Virus record (IMG/VR): IMGVR_UViG_3300031987_000002
Coordinates: 1-41,581 of that record
DNA: 41,581 nt
Strand: one strand, 5' to 3'
DNA from: a virus
The notes beneath the pieces are model-generated. The model did no database searches, had not been told where the DNA came from, and worked only from the letters and a program-made list of their open reading frames with translations. Shown here in pieces: positions 33,619 through 40,547 of this stretch. The translations under genes and the position numbers were made by a program. The stretch's first letter is position 1. Each line of letters starts with the position of its first letter.

Positions 33619-34890
33619 CTAAATGCCGCCGCTGTTCACGGCCTTGTCAATGGCATCTTGTATCGCGGCCTGAACGGCAGCCGCGTCCGGGTACTTCCCT
33701 GCCACACCATCTATGGTTTCCTGGATTGTGGCGGGCTTGCCCTTGAGATATTGCACCGACTCCAAATCTTCCTTGAGATCCACATCCCAGCTGTACGCAC
33801 CTGTCAGCTCGTCCGTGAGGCACACCAGCGCGTTTGAACCGAAGTACCGGCGAGCTTCCCAGGTTGTGGTGTTAAAGGTCGCTGGCGCCGGCTGAGTGCC
33901 CCTGAACGGCTCAGGCAGCATTACCCGCTTGGTTACAAAGTTCGTATCGCCAGCCAAACCGAAGGAATAGCCGTTCACACCAACAGAATCCAGCCCATGA
34001 ATCATGCCGCCAACCGTGGTGTATAGATTCACTTCCTCGGCCGTTTCAAAAGGGGCGGAAAGCGTGGTATCCAGCGTTCCCTCTGGCGCCTCGGGCATGA
34101 CAGACAGCCCCCACAAGCGCATTCCATCCGGGTTTGCAGCCTTAGTAAGTGTGGCTCGCTCGTGGAAATCCCACTTTGTCGTCGGGCCATTGCTGTCCAT
34201 GCCCCAATTTTCCATCAGGTAGCCATCAGTGCTGTTCCTGGGGAGCGGCAGGTTATCCGGGTTGCCGTTGGTCCAGTTCACATAGCGCCAGTCGTCCGTT
34301 GCCCAATCTGCGGGCAGGTCGTCTACGTGGTCAACCGACACATCCTCCCAAGTCCAGGCATTCGCGCAGTATGGAAGCCCAGCATTGTGGCAGGCGTTGA
34401 CCGCGTTAATCTGGCGCTGGCGAGAGCTGCCGTACTCAAACCCGAACTCATCAATGAAGATCCCGGTCACGCCCAGCGCGTTCCAGTCAGCTACCCGGGT
34501 GGTAATCTCCGATATGGTCAGCCCGTAGCTATTCATGCCAAGCGGGATATAGCCCCACACCTCAACGCCCTGGGCAATCAGCTCTGCAATCACCAGCTGG
34601 GTATCGGCGTAGGATTCGTGGTTCGGGTCTTGGTAGGTGTCACCGCAAATGTATATGTCGTATTTAGACGCTATCTCATTGGCGACTTGCTGGGCGTCCC
34701 ACAAATTCTGATAGGCCACCGGGTACCCGTAGTACACCAGCAACCGCTTGGGTGTGGCCGGGAACTCGTAAGCAGCTGTACTTAGCTTGTCAGAAAGGGC
34801 CGATTCCAAGGCCTGCACACCCGAAACCAGCTCTTTCACATCCTCCCCGATAACTTGAGAAAGCGCCGATATACGGGCGGACAGGCTCAT
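33619..34890 (-). CDS. Tailspike candidate with glycosidase-like TIM-barrel domain, 423 aa
   Basis: Residues 1-40 (SARISALSQVIGEDVKELVS) resemble the start of the neighbouring 165-aa protein and of many phage fibres, a likely virion-anchor helix. Residues about 48-330 look like a TIM barrel of the spherulin-4/GH114-like type: RLLVYYGYPVAY (strand 1), YDIYICGD, VEVWGYIPLGMN, then GVTGIFIDEFGFEYG, where D147, E148 and E152 are the likely catalytic acids. The order Y-W-G-Y-I-P, then a helix, then FIDEFG is characteristic of these hydrolases. The C-terminal 60 residues are helical (AAAVQAAIQDAIDKAV). I infer a cell-surface polysaccharide depolymerase. The fold is seen by motif only and the substrate is unknown. 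It is the last gene of the first unit. Confidence 0.6.
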   Translation of the reverse strand: MSLSARISALSQVIGEDVKELVSGVQALESALSDKLSTAAYEFPATPKRLLVYYGYPVAYQNLWDAQQVANEIASKYDIYICGDTYQDPNHESYADTQLVIAELIAQGVEVWGYIPLGMNSYGLTISEITTRVADWNALGVTGIFIDEFGFEYGSSRQRQINAVNACHNAGLPYCANAWTWEDVSVDHVDDLPADWATDDWRYVNWTNGNPDNLPLPRNSTDGYLMENWGMDSNGPTTKWDFHERATLTKAANPDGMRLWGLSVMPEAPEGTLDTTLSAPFETAEEVNLYTTVGGMIHGLDSVGVNGYSFGLAGDTNFVTKRVMLPEPFRGTQPAPATFNTTTWEARRYFGSNALVCLTDELTGAYSWDVDLKEDLESVQYLKGKPATIQETIDGVAGKYPDAAAVQAAIQDAIDKAVNSGGI

Positions 34891-34902
34891 GGTCAGCGCC
34901 CT

Positions 34903-35400
34903 TTAAACAGCTGTTTTAGCGGCCGTGTAATCGGCGGCAAAGTCGTGGGTCGGGTCGCCAACGCCGATGTTGGTACACGCGATCAACTTCTGTGCGGCCG
35001 TCAGGGTTTGCGACTGGTCAAAGCGCACCCGGTTATTCAGGCCGGTGGCAATGGTTTGAGCAAAGTCAGGGTCATTACCAAGCGCGTCAGCCAGCTCTTT
35101 GAGCGTATCGAGTGCCGCACCGGCGCCGTTGATAAGCTCATCCTTAACCGCGTTCTGTGCGGCCAGCAACTCGCTTTCAATCTTGTCGATGGACCACGTA
35201 ACCACGGTGCCATCGGTGTGGGTACCGGAGTCGTCAATAACATCGGCCGTGGCGGCGGCGTGGATCTCGGTAATCGCATTAACCAGATTGTCCTTGGCCG
35301 TGGTCGGCAACGAGGCCAAGTCACCCTGGTTGGCGGTCAGCAGCTTCACATCGGCGCCAATGGCCTGGGCCAAGGCAATAATCTTCGTTTCCATGCTCAT
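34903..35400 (-). CDS. Short tail-fibre-like protein, 165 aa
   Basis: Begins MSMETKIIALAQAIGADVKL, then LTANQGDLASLPTTAKDNLV, a start shared by many phage fibre proteins. The helical middle has a tail-fibre-like DTLKELADALGNDPDFAQTI segment, and the rest includes LNNRVRFDQSQTLTAAQKLI. The protein stops where longer fibres would continue with a receptor-binding part, so it may be a truncated fibre or an adaptor to which the next protein (with the same N-terminal helix) attaches. Start ATG lies 4 nt after the upstream stop. Confidence 0.65.
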   Translation of the reverse strand: MSMETKIIALAQAIGADVKLLTANQGDLASLPTTAKDNLVNAITEIHAAATADVIDDSGTHTDGTVVTWSIDKIESELLAAQNAVKDELINGAGAALDTLKELADALGNDPDFAQTIATGLNNRVRFDQSQTLTAAQKLIACTNIGVGDPTHDFAADYTAAKTAV

Positions 35401-35404
35401 GGGG

Positions 35405-35779
35405 TCACCCCTTCGCTAAAATGTAATAAGCCAGTGGATCGGGCTTGAGGTCGTCGGAGACGTACAAGCCGTCCTCCTTGCGGGTCAGGCGGTTCTTGTC
35501 CGCCTTGCTCACCTCTGCGGCGTAGCCGGTCGGGCCTCGCGGGCCTTGCGGGCCTTGGCCAACAGGGGTTTCGATAACCTCCGGCTCACATTCTTGAGCC
35601 AGAAGCGTATCGCCTGGGCCGGATTCAATGACCTGCGGCGGGCTGTCTTCCGTGACAAGTAACGACGAATCGCTATCCACTTCCAACAGGTCAATGCGCT
35701 GTTCCTCGGACAACACCACCCGTTCATCGGTGGTTTCCACCAACTCGGTGCGGGTGTTCTCCGGCTCAACACCACTCAC
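35405..35779 (-). CDS. Collagen-like small tail protein, 124 aa
   Basis: An acidic N-terminal 80 residues (VSGVEPENTRTELVETTDE, RIDLLEVDSDSSLLVTEDSP) with a repeating V-[VI]-E-[TS] beta-like pattern is followed by a short GPQGPRGPTG collagen-type stretch and a basic linker. Collagen-like triplets are common in phage fibre and spike proteins, where they form trimeric stalks. It starts with GTG, overlapping the preceding stop by 4 nt (GTGA), which implies translational coupling. Confidence 0.6.
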   Translation of the reverse strand: MSGVEPENTRTELVETTDERVVLSEEQRIDLLEVDSDSSLLVTEDSPPQVIESGPGDTLLAQECEPEVIETPVGQGPQGPRGPTGYAAEVSKADKNRLTRKEDGLYVSDDLKPDPLAYYILAKG

Positions 35780-36123
35780 CGGGTCACTTCTTTGGTCAGG
35801 GTGACATCCCCGGCCAGAATCCGGGTGACATCGCCGTTGGGTGACTGCAACTCAACGTCATACACCGCTGAATCGAAATCCAGCGCGGCCGTATCGGTGG
35901 CCGACATATACAACGTGAACGTGCCAAGGTCCGGGCCGATGATGATGCCGCCGTTGTCGCTGGTCAGTTCGGCAATCACTACCTCGGAGTCGATGGTTTC
36001 CCGAATCTGCATCCGGCCGGTGTAGTCGGTCAGATCTACAGGCTCACCGCCGGCCTTCCATGTGAATGGCTTGCGCAGCGTTGCACCCTGATCGAGCTTG
36101 AGCTTGTACTTCACGGTGGCCAT
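35776..36123 (-). CDS. BppU-N-like small structural protein, 115 aa
   Basis: All-beta: VKYKLKLDQGATLRKPFTWK, VDLTDYTGRMQIRE, GTFTLYMSATDTAALDFDSA, YDVELQSPNGDVTRILAGDV. This pattern (polarisation-to-Y strand, DLTGYTxRMQIR, and a closing VxRILxGxVxLxxEVT) is common in small phage proteins next to tail fibres and resembles the N-terminal domain of baseplate upper proteins. It probably forms a docking collar for the following fibre proteins. Ribosome-binding GGAG lies 10 nt before the ATG. Confidence 0.6.
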   Translation of the reverse strand: MATVKYKLKLDQGATLRKPFTWKAGGEPVDLTDYTGRMQIRETIDSEVVIAELTSDNGGIIIGPDLGTFTLYMSATDTAALDFDSAVYDVELQSPNGDVTRILAGDVTLTKEVTR

Positions 36124-36140
36124 TGGTCGCTGTCTCCATA

Positions 36141-36809
36141 TCAGGGCCAGTACGGTTCAACGTGGTGCTGGACATCCTCACGGGTCATTCGGCGCAAGTC
36201 AGAGTCGGTCTGCTGGCCAAAATACCGGGTAAACAATGCCTCGGCGTTCTGTGCCCGCTGCGGGTCAAAGACTTCCGCATCCGGTACGCTGAATGCCTTG
36301 GACAGAGCCCAATGAACGAGGTGGCGGTGGTGCGCGGCGTTGATTTCAGGCTCGTCACTGCCAGTATCCATCGGTGACAGCGGCAGCCGGTAGCCTTCCA
36401 GGTTCACCACACCGGCATCGGTGGGCCTGGGTACCAGCCGCAACCCCTTGTCGCCCTGAATGGCGTACTCAGGGTCGCCTTCCTCGTTGCGCCAGTCCGG
36501 CATGATGCTGTCCAGCGCCTCTCCGGAGACAAGCTTGAGCGGTTGCACCCGATACAAGCCGTCCCGGTTAAAGGCCAGGTGGTCGATCTCATACAGCGAG
36601 GCATGGAGCGGGTAGGATGCCTTGCCAGCCTTCACCTTGAGGGTGCAAACGGCGGCATTGTCGCTCTCATGAATGAGGCGCCCGCGTATCGCGGCTTCCT
36701 CTTGGGCCTCGTTCAGCCAGTCGGTGATTACCTCGTCTGACCAGAAATAGGGCTCAAAGAGGTCGTCAGCCTCGATCCTCACCCGCTGTATGAGGTCTTC
36801 CAGGGTCAT
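36141..36809 (-). CDS. Head-tail adaptor candidate, 222 aa
   Basis: N-terminus MTLEDLIQRVRIEADDLFEP then WSDEVITDWLNEAQEEAAIR is typical of phage adaptor-like proteins found after capsid genes in short-tailed phages (DUF6682-type). A helical N-terminal third is followed by a beta insertion (VCTLKVKAGKASYPLHASLY, YRVQPLKLVSG) and a C-terminal helix (INAAHHRHLVHWALSKAF). Its role would be to bind below the portal and join head to tail. Its ATG overlaps the upstream stop as ATGA. Confidence 0.65.
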   Translation of the reverse strand: MTLEDLIQRVRIEADDLFEPYFWSDEVITDWLNEAQEEAAIRGRLIHESDNAAVCTLKVKAGKASYPLHASLYEIDHLAFNRDGLYRVQPLKLVSGEALDSIMPDWRNEEGDPEYAIQGDKGLRLVPRPTDAGVVNLEGYRLPLSPMDTGSDEPEINAAHHRHLVHWALSKAFSVPDAEVFDPQRAQNAEALFTRYFGQQTDSDLRRMTREDVQHHVEPYWP

Positions 36810-37399
36810 ACCACACCAAACCGATCAATCATGCCGATTACGTCTTCACGCAGATTCTCAACGCTCTTGCGCTTGTTAATCCGCTGCTCGTACTTGGAGT
36901 AGGCGAAGTTGTCCAGCGCGTCCTTGTCCATGCCTTGAACACGGTCGATAACGTCCTGGCGCTCACGCTCCTGCTCGTCCTTGGCTTCCTGCTCGGCTTT
37001 GGCCTTGTCCAGCAATTCGTCGGTGTTGTCGTCGCCCTTATCCTCGGAATTGTCCTCGGTCTTCTCGCCCTGGTTGCCGGTGTCATCACCGTTATCACCG
37101 GCGTTTTCGGTAGAACCAGTATCGCCGCCGGTGCCCTGCCCCAGGTTGAGCAAATCATCAGGCGCATTCTGACCGTTGTTCTCGCCCTGATTCGGCGCAT
37201 CACCCGGGGTGTTGGCCTCAACGGTGGTGAACAGGTCTTGGTGGCGCAACAGGCGCAGTGCCAGATTGGATGGAACCACCCGCACCTGCCCCTTGTTGAA
37301 CGGGAGCTTGGAGCCATACAGACGGTCAATCCACGGCTCTTTGCGGCCAATGTACTTAACGGCTACCTTCTCGGCAGCCAAGATGGCTTGTCGGTCCAT
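36806..37399 (-). CDS. Small head-associated protein with acidic linker, 197 aa
   Basis: Residues 1-60 form a folded start (MDRQAILAAEKVAVKYIGRK, KGQVRVVPSNLALRLLRHQ). Residues about 65-140 are a Gly/Asn/Asp/Thr-rich disordered acidic linker. The C-terminal 60 residues are charged helix (RERQDVIDRVQGMDKDALD). The first segment resembles small phage proteins that sit between MCP and adaptor genes. Function unknown; head completion is possible. Start follows GGGGAAGGAA. Confidence 0.5.
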   Translation of the reverse strand: MDRQAILAAEKVAVKYIGRKEPWIDRLYGSKLPFNKGQVRVVPSNLALRLLRHQDLFTTVEANTPGDAPNQGENNGQNAPDDLLNLGQGTGGDTGSTENAGDNGDDTGNQGEKTEDNSEDKGDDNTDELLDKAKAEQEAKDEQERERQDVIDRVQGMDKDALDNFAYSKYEQRINKRKSVENLREDVIGMIDRFGVV

Positions 37400-37426
37400 T
37401 TCCTTCCCCTTTCAGGTCAATGGGAA

Positions 37427-37444
37427 GCGGCCCTGTCAGGCCGC
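37427..37444 (-). terminator. Short hairpin after the 158-aa gene, possible attenuator
   Basis: GCGGCC-TGACAG-GGCCGC forms a perfect 6-bp G+C stem with a 6-nt loop on the minus strand, followed by TTCCCATT. It lies in the 59-nt gap between the stop at 37459 and the start at 37399. The T-tract is weak, so partial termination or transcript stabilisation is more likely than full stop. Confidence 0.4.
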
Positions 37445-37458
37445 CTCATGGTTGGGCC

Positions 37459-37935
37459 TTATCGCGGGCCGGTCAGCTCACCGTTGACGACAACGGCTAC
37501 TTCACTGGCCTTGGCGTTGTCAGCACCGGAAATGGTCAGCACCAGTCGGGCCGGCTTCGGCAGGGTCACCAGCTTGGCGCCACTGGCACGGATGCGGGCG
37601 GCCGCGTCCATTGCCATGTTGGAGCCGAAATAGGCGCTATCCTGCGGTACTTCGGTCGAGTCTTCGCCATCCTCGTACACAAAGCCCAGCTTGCCCTTGA
37701 TGGTCGCGCTCATGCCGGTAGTGACAAACACGCTGGCGTCTTCCAGGGAAAAGCCTTCGGGAAGGTGACCAAGGTCCACGACATCACCATTGGCCAGGGG
37801 CGTGGTGGAATCGGATTCTTGCACGGCGCCCAGCGCACCGGTGGCCATTCGGAATTTCAGCGAGGTGACATTGCCGAACGGGGAGAAACCGCCAAACTGA
37901 CGGTTGTTCAGGTTCTTGAGAGTTACTTTAGCCAT
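37459..37935 (-). CDS. Capsid decoration or head protein candidate, 158 aa
   Basis: Small protein directly after the major capsid gene. Starts MAKVTLKNLNNRQFGGFSPF behind AGGAGGCCACA. Body is beta-rich (VVDLGHLPEGFSLEDASVFV, ATIKGKLGFVYEDGEDSTEV, KPARLVLTISGADNAKASEV). Position, size and beta character fit a capsid decoration or minor head protein, as in N4-gp56-type capsids. No named family recognised. Confidence 0.5.
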   Translation of the reverse strand: MAKVTLKNLNNRQFGGFSPFGNVTSLKFRMATGALGAVQESDSTTPLANGDVVDLGHLPEGFSLEDASVFVTTGMSATIKGKLGFVYEDGEDSTEVPQDSAYFGSNMAMDAAARIRASGAKLVTLPKPARLVLTISGADNAKASEVAVVVNGELTGPR

Positions 37936-37970
37936 TGTGGCCTCCTGCTCAACGAATCGGGTTCATGCGA

Positions 37971-37996
37971 AAGGGGCCAGCCGTGGCCAGCCCCTT
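37971..37996 (-). terminator. Hairpin between capsid gene and next gene, likely partial terminator
   Basis: AAGGGGCTGGCCACGGCTGG then CCCCTT folds as outer AAGG/CCTT plus inner GGCCA/TGGCC with a bulge; on the minus strand TTTCGC follows. It sits 6 nt after the capsid stop. A leaky terminator here would give more capsid mRNA than downstream tail mRNA, a common phage strategy. This is inference from structure only. Confidence 0.5.
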
Positions 37997-38001
37997 ATCG
38001 C

Positions 38002-39297
38002 TTACTTGCGGGCGCCGATGATGGGCACGGCGGTGTCGATAGCGGTCACACCGTAGTCGGTGATCTCGTTACCCTCGCCGGTATCCACATCGAAGCGGAT
38101 CTTGGAGACGCCACGGATGGCACCCAGCAACAGCTCTACCTTGTCGCCGTGATCCAGTTCCTTCTCAGACCAGAAGAACGGGATGCTGGACCGCTTGTGC
38201 GCTGCCAGGGCTTCGGCTACCGCCTGACCGCCAAGCAGGATGGCCCGGTCAATGGCGAAGGTGTCACCGAAGGACTCCGGCACGATCACCTCAGACTCGG
38301 CCTCGCTGGTCGCGTCGGCGCAATACTTGATCTTGTCGCCGGCGTAGAAGCGGATCGGCTTCGGCATCTTCACGATGAGTACGCCATTCCAAAGACCGGC
38401 CTCGCCCATGAACAACGGATGCTGGCCGGCCTGGTTGGCGCGGGCCAGGGCAGACGCCTGGATGGAGCGGAAGTTAGGGTCAGTGGAGAAGGAGCTGTAC
38501 TGCGCCGGGGATACCAGCAACACCCGAATCGGGGAGTCGTCGGCGGCCTTGTCGCCCTCAAACTTCACAACGGGCGGCGGCAGTGCGATTTGCTCCATGG
38601 TGGTACGCACACCGTCGATGGTGTCCATGCTCATCAGGTCACCCGTGGTCAGGTCCACCTCACCAGCATTGGTCTTGAACGGCACGATACCGCCGGCATT
38701 GTCGGCAATGTAGTGACGGTTCTTGGTAGGCGCCTTCACGCGGTTCACCATGATGGCCCCGAAATCCTTGTCGGATTCGGTCGGTACCACCCACTCCACG
38801 TTGTTGTGGTAGCCACGGGCGCCGGCCATGTGAACCAACAGGGATTGGTCGATGTAGCGGTCCATCAGGCTTTGCGCCACCGGGCGGCCCAGCGAACGGA
38901 ACTCAACCGGGGAGCGGATGCTGGTCATGGCATCGCCCAGGTCCAGCGGGAAACGGGCCTGATCCACACGAAGCTTGTCTTCGGTGATGCTCAGGCCAGT
39001 ACCACGGCCCTCGGCATAACGGCTGCCCATGATGGGCTTGGCGCCTACCGGGTTAAGCAGGTGGAAAGTCACCTCGTCACCACGGCCCTTGCCAAGATCC
39101 TGACAACGGACAATAGGCATGTGCTGGGTGGTCTGTTTGCGCAGCGTTGAAGTCGCGCCGGCCTGGCCCTTGGGCATCTTGCCGGTCAGCTTGTTCAGCG
39201 TACTGTTACGCTGCATGTGGGTGGCGAACAGGCCTACCGCCTGTTGCACCATGTTCTTCGGGTCGCCGTACTTGGCGTGAGTCTTGTTCGCGGCCAT
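38002..39297 (-). CDS. Major capsid protein, N4-gp56-like family, 431 aa
   Basis: Shell-forming coat protein. Hallmarks of the N4-gp56 family are seen: QAVGLFATHMQRNSTLNKLT near the start, the RCQDLGKGRGDEVTFHLLNP segment (residues about 64-83), RVDQARFPLDLGDAMTSIRS, SLMDRYIDQSLLVHMAGARG, PTKNRHYIADNAGG, QYSSFSTDPNFRSIQASALA and FAIDRAILLGGQAVAEALA. Length is within the family range. Start ATG follows CGGAGGATTCC. Neighbours are scaffold-like upstream and small head proteins downstream, the standard order. Confidence 0.85.
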   Translation of the reverse strand: MAANKTHAKYGDPKNMVQQAVGLFATHMQRNSTLNKLTGKMPKGQAGATSTLRKQTTQHMPIVRCQDLGKGRGDEVTFHLLNPVGAKPIMGSRYAEGRGTGLSITEDKLRVDQARFPLDLGDAMTSIRSPVEFRSLGRPVAQSLMDRYIDQSLLVHMAGARGYHNNVEWVVPTESDKDFGAIMVNRVKAPTKNRHYIADNAGGIVPFKTNAGEVDLTTGDLMSMDTIDGVRTTMEQIALPPPVVKFEGDKAADDSPIRVLLVSPAQYSSFSTDPNFRSIQASALARANQAGQHPLFMGEAGLWNGVLIVKMPKPIRFYAGDKIKYCADATSEAESEVIVPESFGDTFAIDRAILLGGQAVAEALAAHKRSSIPFFWSEKELDHGDKVELLLGAIRGVSKIRFDVDTGEGNEITDYGVTAIDTAVPIIGARK

Positions 39298-39316
39298 GGA
39301 ATCCTCCGATTAACCG

Positions 39317-40354
39317 TCAGATTGATTTGTTCAGGAAGGATTCGATCTTTTCGGGCGACATATCCTCCATGCGCTCAAGTAGATCCTTACCTTCACTCAA
39401 TGACGCCATCTGTTCCTCTGGTGTCGCAGCCCCAGCAGCGCCACCGGGAATGTCCGATAGGCTGGCCGGGGGCTCCGACTCAGTGCTTTCAATGGCTGCC
39501 CGGGCCTTGGCCTTGGCGTCACCACCTTTGGCGTCTGCCTCGTCCTTGGCCTGAGTTACACCTGTCTCCCGCTTGAACGTGTCGAACAGCTCAATGACTT
39601 CCTCTGTGCTGCCCTGGCTCAAGACCACCTCGCACCCCTTGCGAACGTGGGTAGGCTGGGCTTTCAGCCAGTCTCCCAGCTCCTTGCTCTCGGCAATGGA
39701 GTCTGCGTCCGGGTGTGCCTCATAGATGGCGTTGTAGTGGGCCTCGGCGGCGGTTTGCTGCTGCTGCTCCTGTTGCTGTTGCTGCTGACGCTTGTCGCGT
39801 TCGGCCAGCTCCATTTGCACCAGCTTGGCTACACCTTTCGCCAAGTCTTCTTCCGTGAAATCCCCGAACAGGTCCGGGTTAACCCCGTTATCAATGGCTT
39901 CCTGCGCCATTGCGGCGTTCTGGTCGGTCTGCGTGGCGGCTTCACCAGCATCGGCTCGCTCCTGCGCTTCCGCTTTCAAGCGTTCCAGCTCGGCGGCATT
40001 CGCTTCGGCCTGCTGCTTCCAGTGCTTCTCGCCCTCGCGGGCCTCAACCAGCTTGTCGTAAGGGATGGTGTGCTTGCCGTCCTTAGCCAGTAGAACCGGC
40101 TCCTGCTCGGCGTCCGGCTTGGCCTGATCCTGGCCTTCTCCCTTGTCCTGTTCGCGCTGTTCGTTGTTCGCGGTATCGTCGTCAGATTCACCAGCATCAG
40201 ATTCAGTAGAAGCGTCGGGCGTCTCGCTTCCGGTTTCCGGCTCGGTTGTGCCGGTATCGCCCTCCCAACCCATTTCAAGCATCTGGGCTGCCTGCTCTGG
40301 CGTGATGTTGTCTGCGTCTAGCGACTGGTAAAACTCGTCGTGTTCTGTGCTCAT
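39317..40354 (-). CDS. Scaffolding/head-morphogenesis protein, 345 aa
   Basis: Very acidic and Gln/Glu/Ala-rich, almost wholly helical, with Q-rich runs, as usual for scaffolds encoded before the capsid gene. MSTEHDEFYQSLDADNITPE begins the protein. An acidic D/E/S/T block follows (residues about 35-75), then a long coiled coil (HWKQQAEANAAELERLKAEA) and a C-terminal helix (LLERMEDMSPEKIESFLNKS), the usual site for capsid binding. I use the ATG at 40354 (weak GGGGA before it). The frame stays open 24 codons further up, but that part lacks coding character and contains the hairpin. Confidence 0.75.
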   Translation of the reverse strand: MSTEHDEFYQSLDADNITPEQAAQMLEMGWEGDTGTTEPETGSETPDASTESDAGESDDDTANNEQREQDKGEGQDQAKPDAEQEPVLLAKDGKHTIPYDKLVEAREGEKHWKQQAEANAAELERLKAEAQERADAGEAATQTDQNAAMAQEAIDNGVNPDLFGDFTEEDLAKGVAKLVQMELAERDKRQQQQQQEQQQQTAAEAHYNAIYEAHPDADSIAESKELGDWLKAQPTHVRKGCEVVLSQGSTEEVIELFDTFKRETGVTQAKDEADAKGGDAKAKARAAIESTESEPPASLSDIPGGAAGAATPEEQMASLSEGKDLLERMEDMSPEKIESFLNKSI

Positions 40355-40480
40355 GCTTCCCCGCCACATATCGCCGTGGCCGCGTAAGAGGATGTGCAAC
40401 GGGGGGCATAACGCCCCGAACTTCACCCGGCGCTGGGCCTGGGCTTGAGGATGAGGTTATGGATGGTCGCGGGCGGTATC
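40355..40480 (-). other. Leader region of the scaffold-capsid unit
   Basis: This non-coding stretch lies between element copy A and the scaffold ATG. A short G+C hairpin (40403-40417, GGGGC/GCCCC around a 5-nt loop) is the only structure seen. No second gene or sigma70 promoter is convincing. Confidence 0.4.
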
Positions 40481-40497
40481 GAACCCTACAGGGGGTA
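40481..40497 (-). promoter_or_regulatory. Copy A of the conserved CCCTGTAGGGTT element, ahead of scaffold and capsid
   Basis: The minus-strand reading is TACCCCCTGTAGGGTTC. It lies right after the terminator that follows the portal gene and about 127 nt before the scaffold ATG. A terminator followed directly by this element is what a promoter restarting transcription would look like. No clear -10 or -35 is seen within 40 nt. Confidence 0.5.
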
Positions 40498-40540
40498 AGA
40501 AAGCCGGCAGGGAACCGCGTGGTTGCGGGCCTTACCGGCT
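40497..40540 (-). terminator. Intrinsic terminator after the portal gene
   Basis: On the minus strand AGCCGG pairs with CCGGCT 28 nt later, with further pairing inside (AACC/GGTT with a 4-nt loop and a partly paired middle), followed by TTTCTT. It starts 8 nt after the portal stop codon. This ends the portal transcript and precedes element copy A. Confidence 0.6.
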
Positions 40541-40547
40541 GGGCGGG

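Noticed and set aside
36033-36045. Further look-alike of the conserved element (CCTGTAGATC on the minus strand)
   Set aside because: Only part of the core matches, it lies inside a gene, and the next start is about 250 nt away; probably chance.
28727-36123. Diversity-generating retroelement or C-type-lectin variable protein in the tail module
   Set aside because: No reverse transcriptase, template repeat or C-type-lectin C-terminus is visible in the window.
37420-39150. 576-codon open frame on the plus strand opposite the capsid gene
   Set aside because: It is antisense to a clear capsid gene, has His/Val/Leu/Gly/Gln-rich composition typical of shadow frames in high-G+C DNA, and no ribosome-binding site that stands out.
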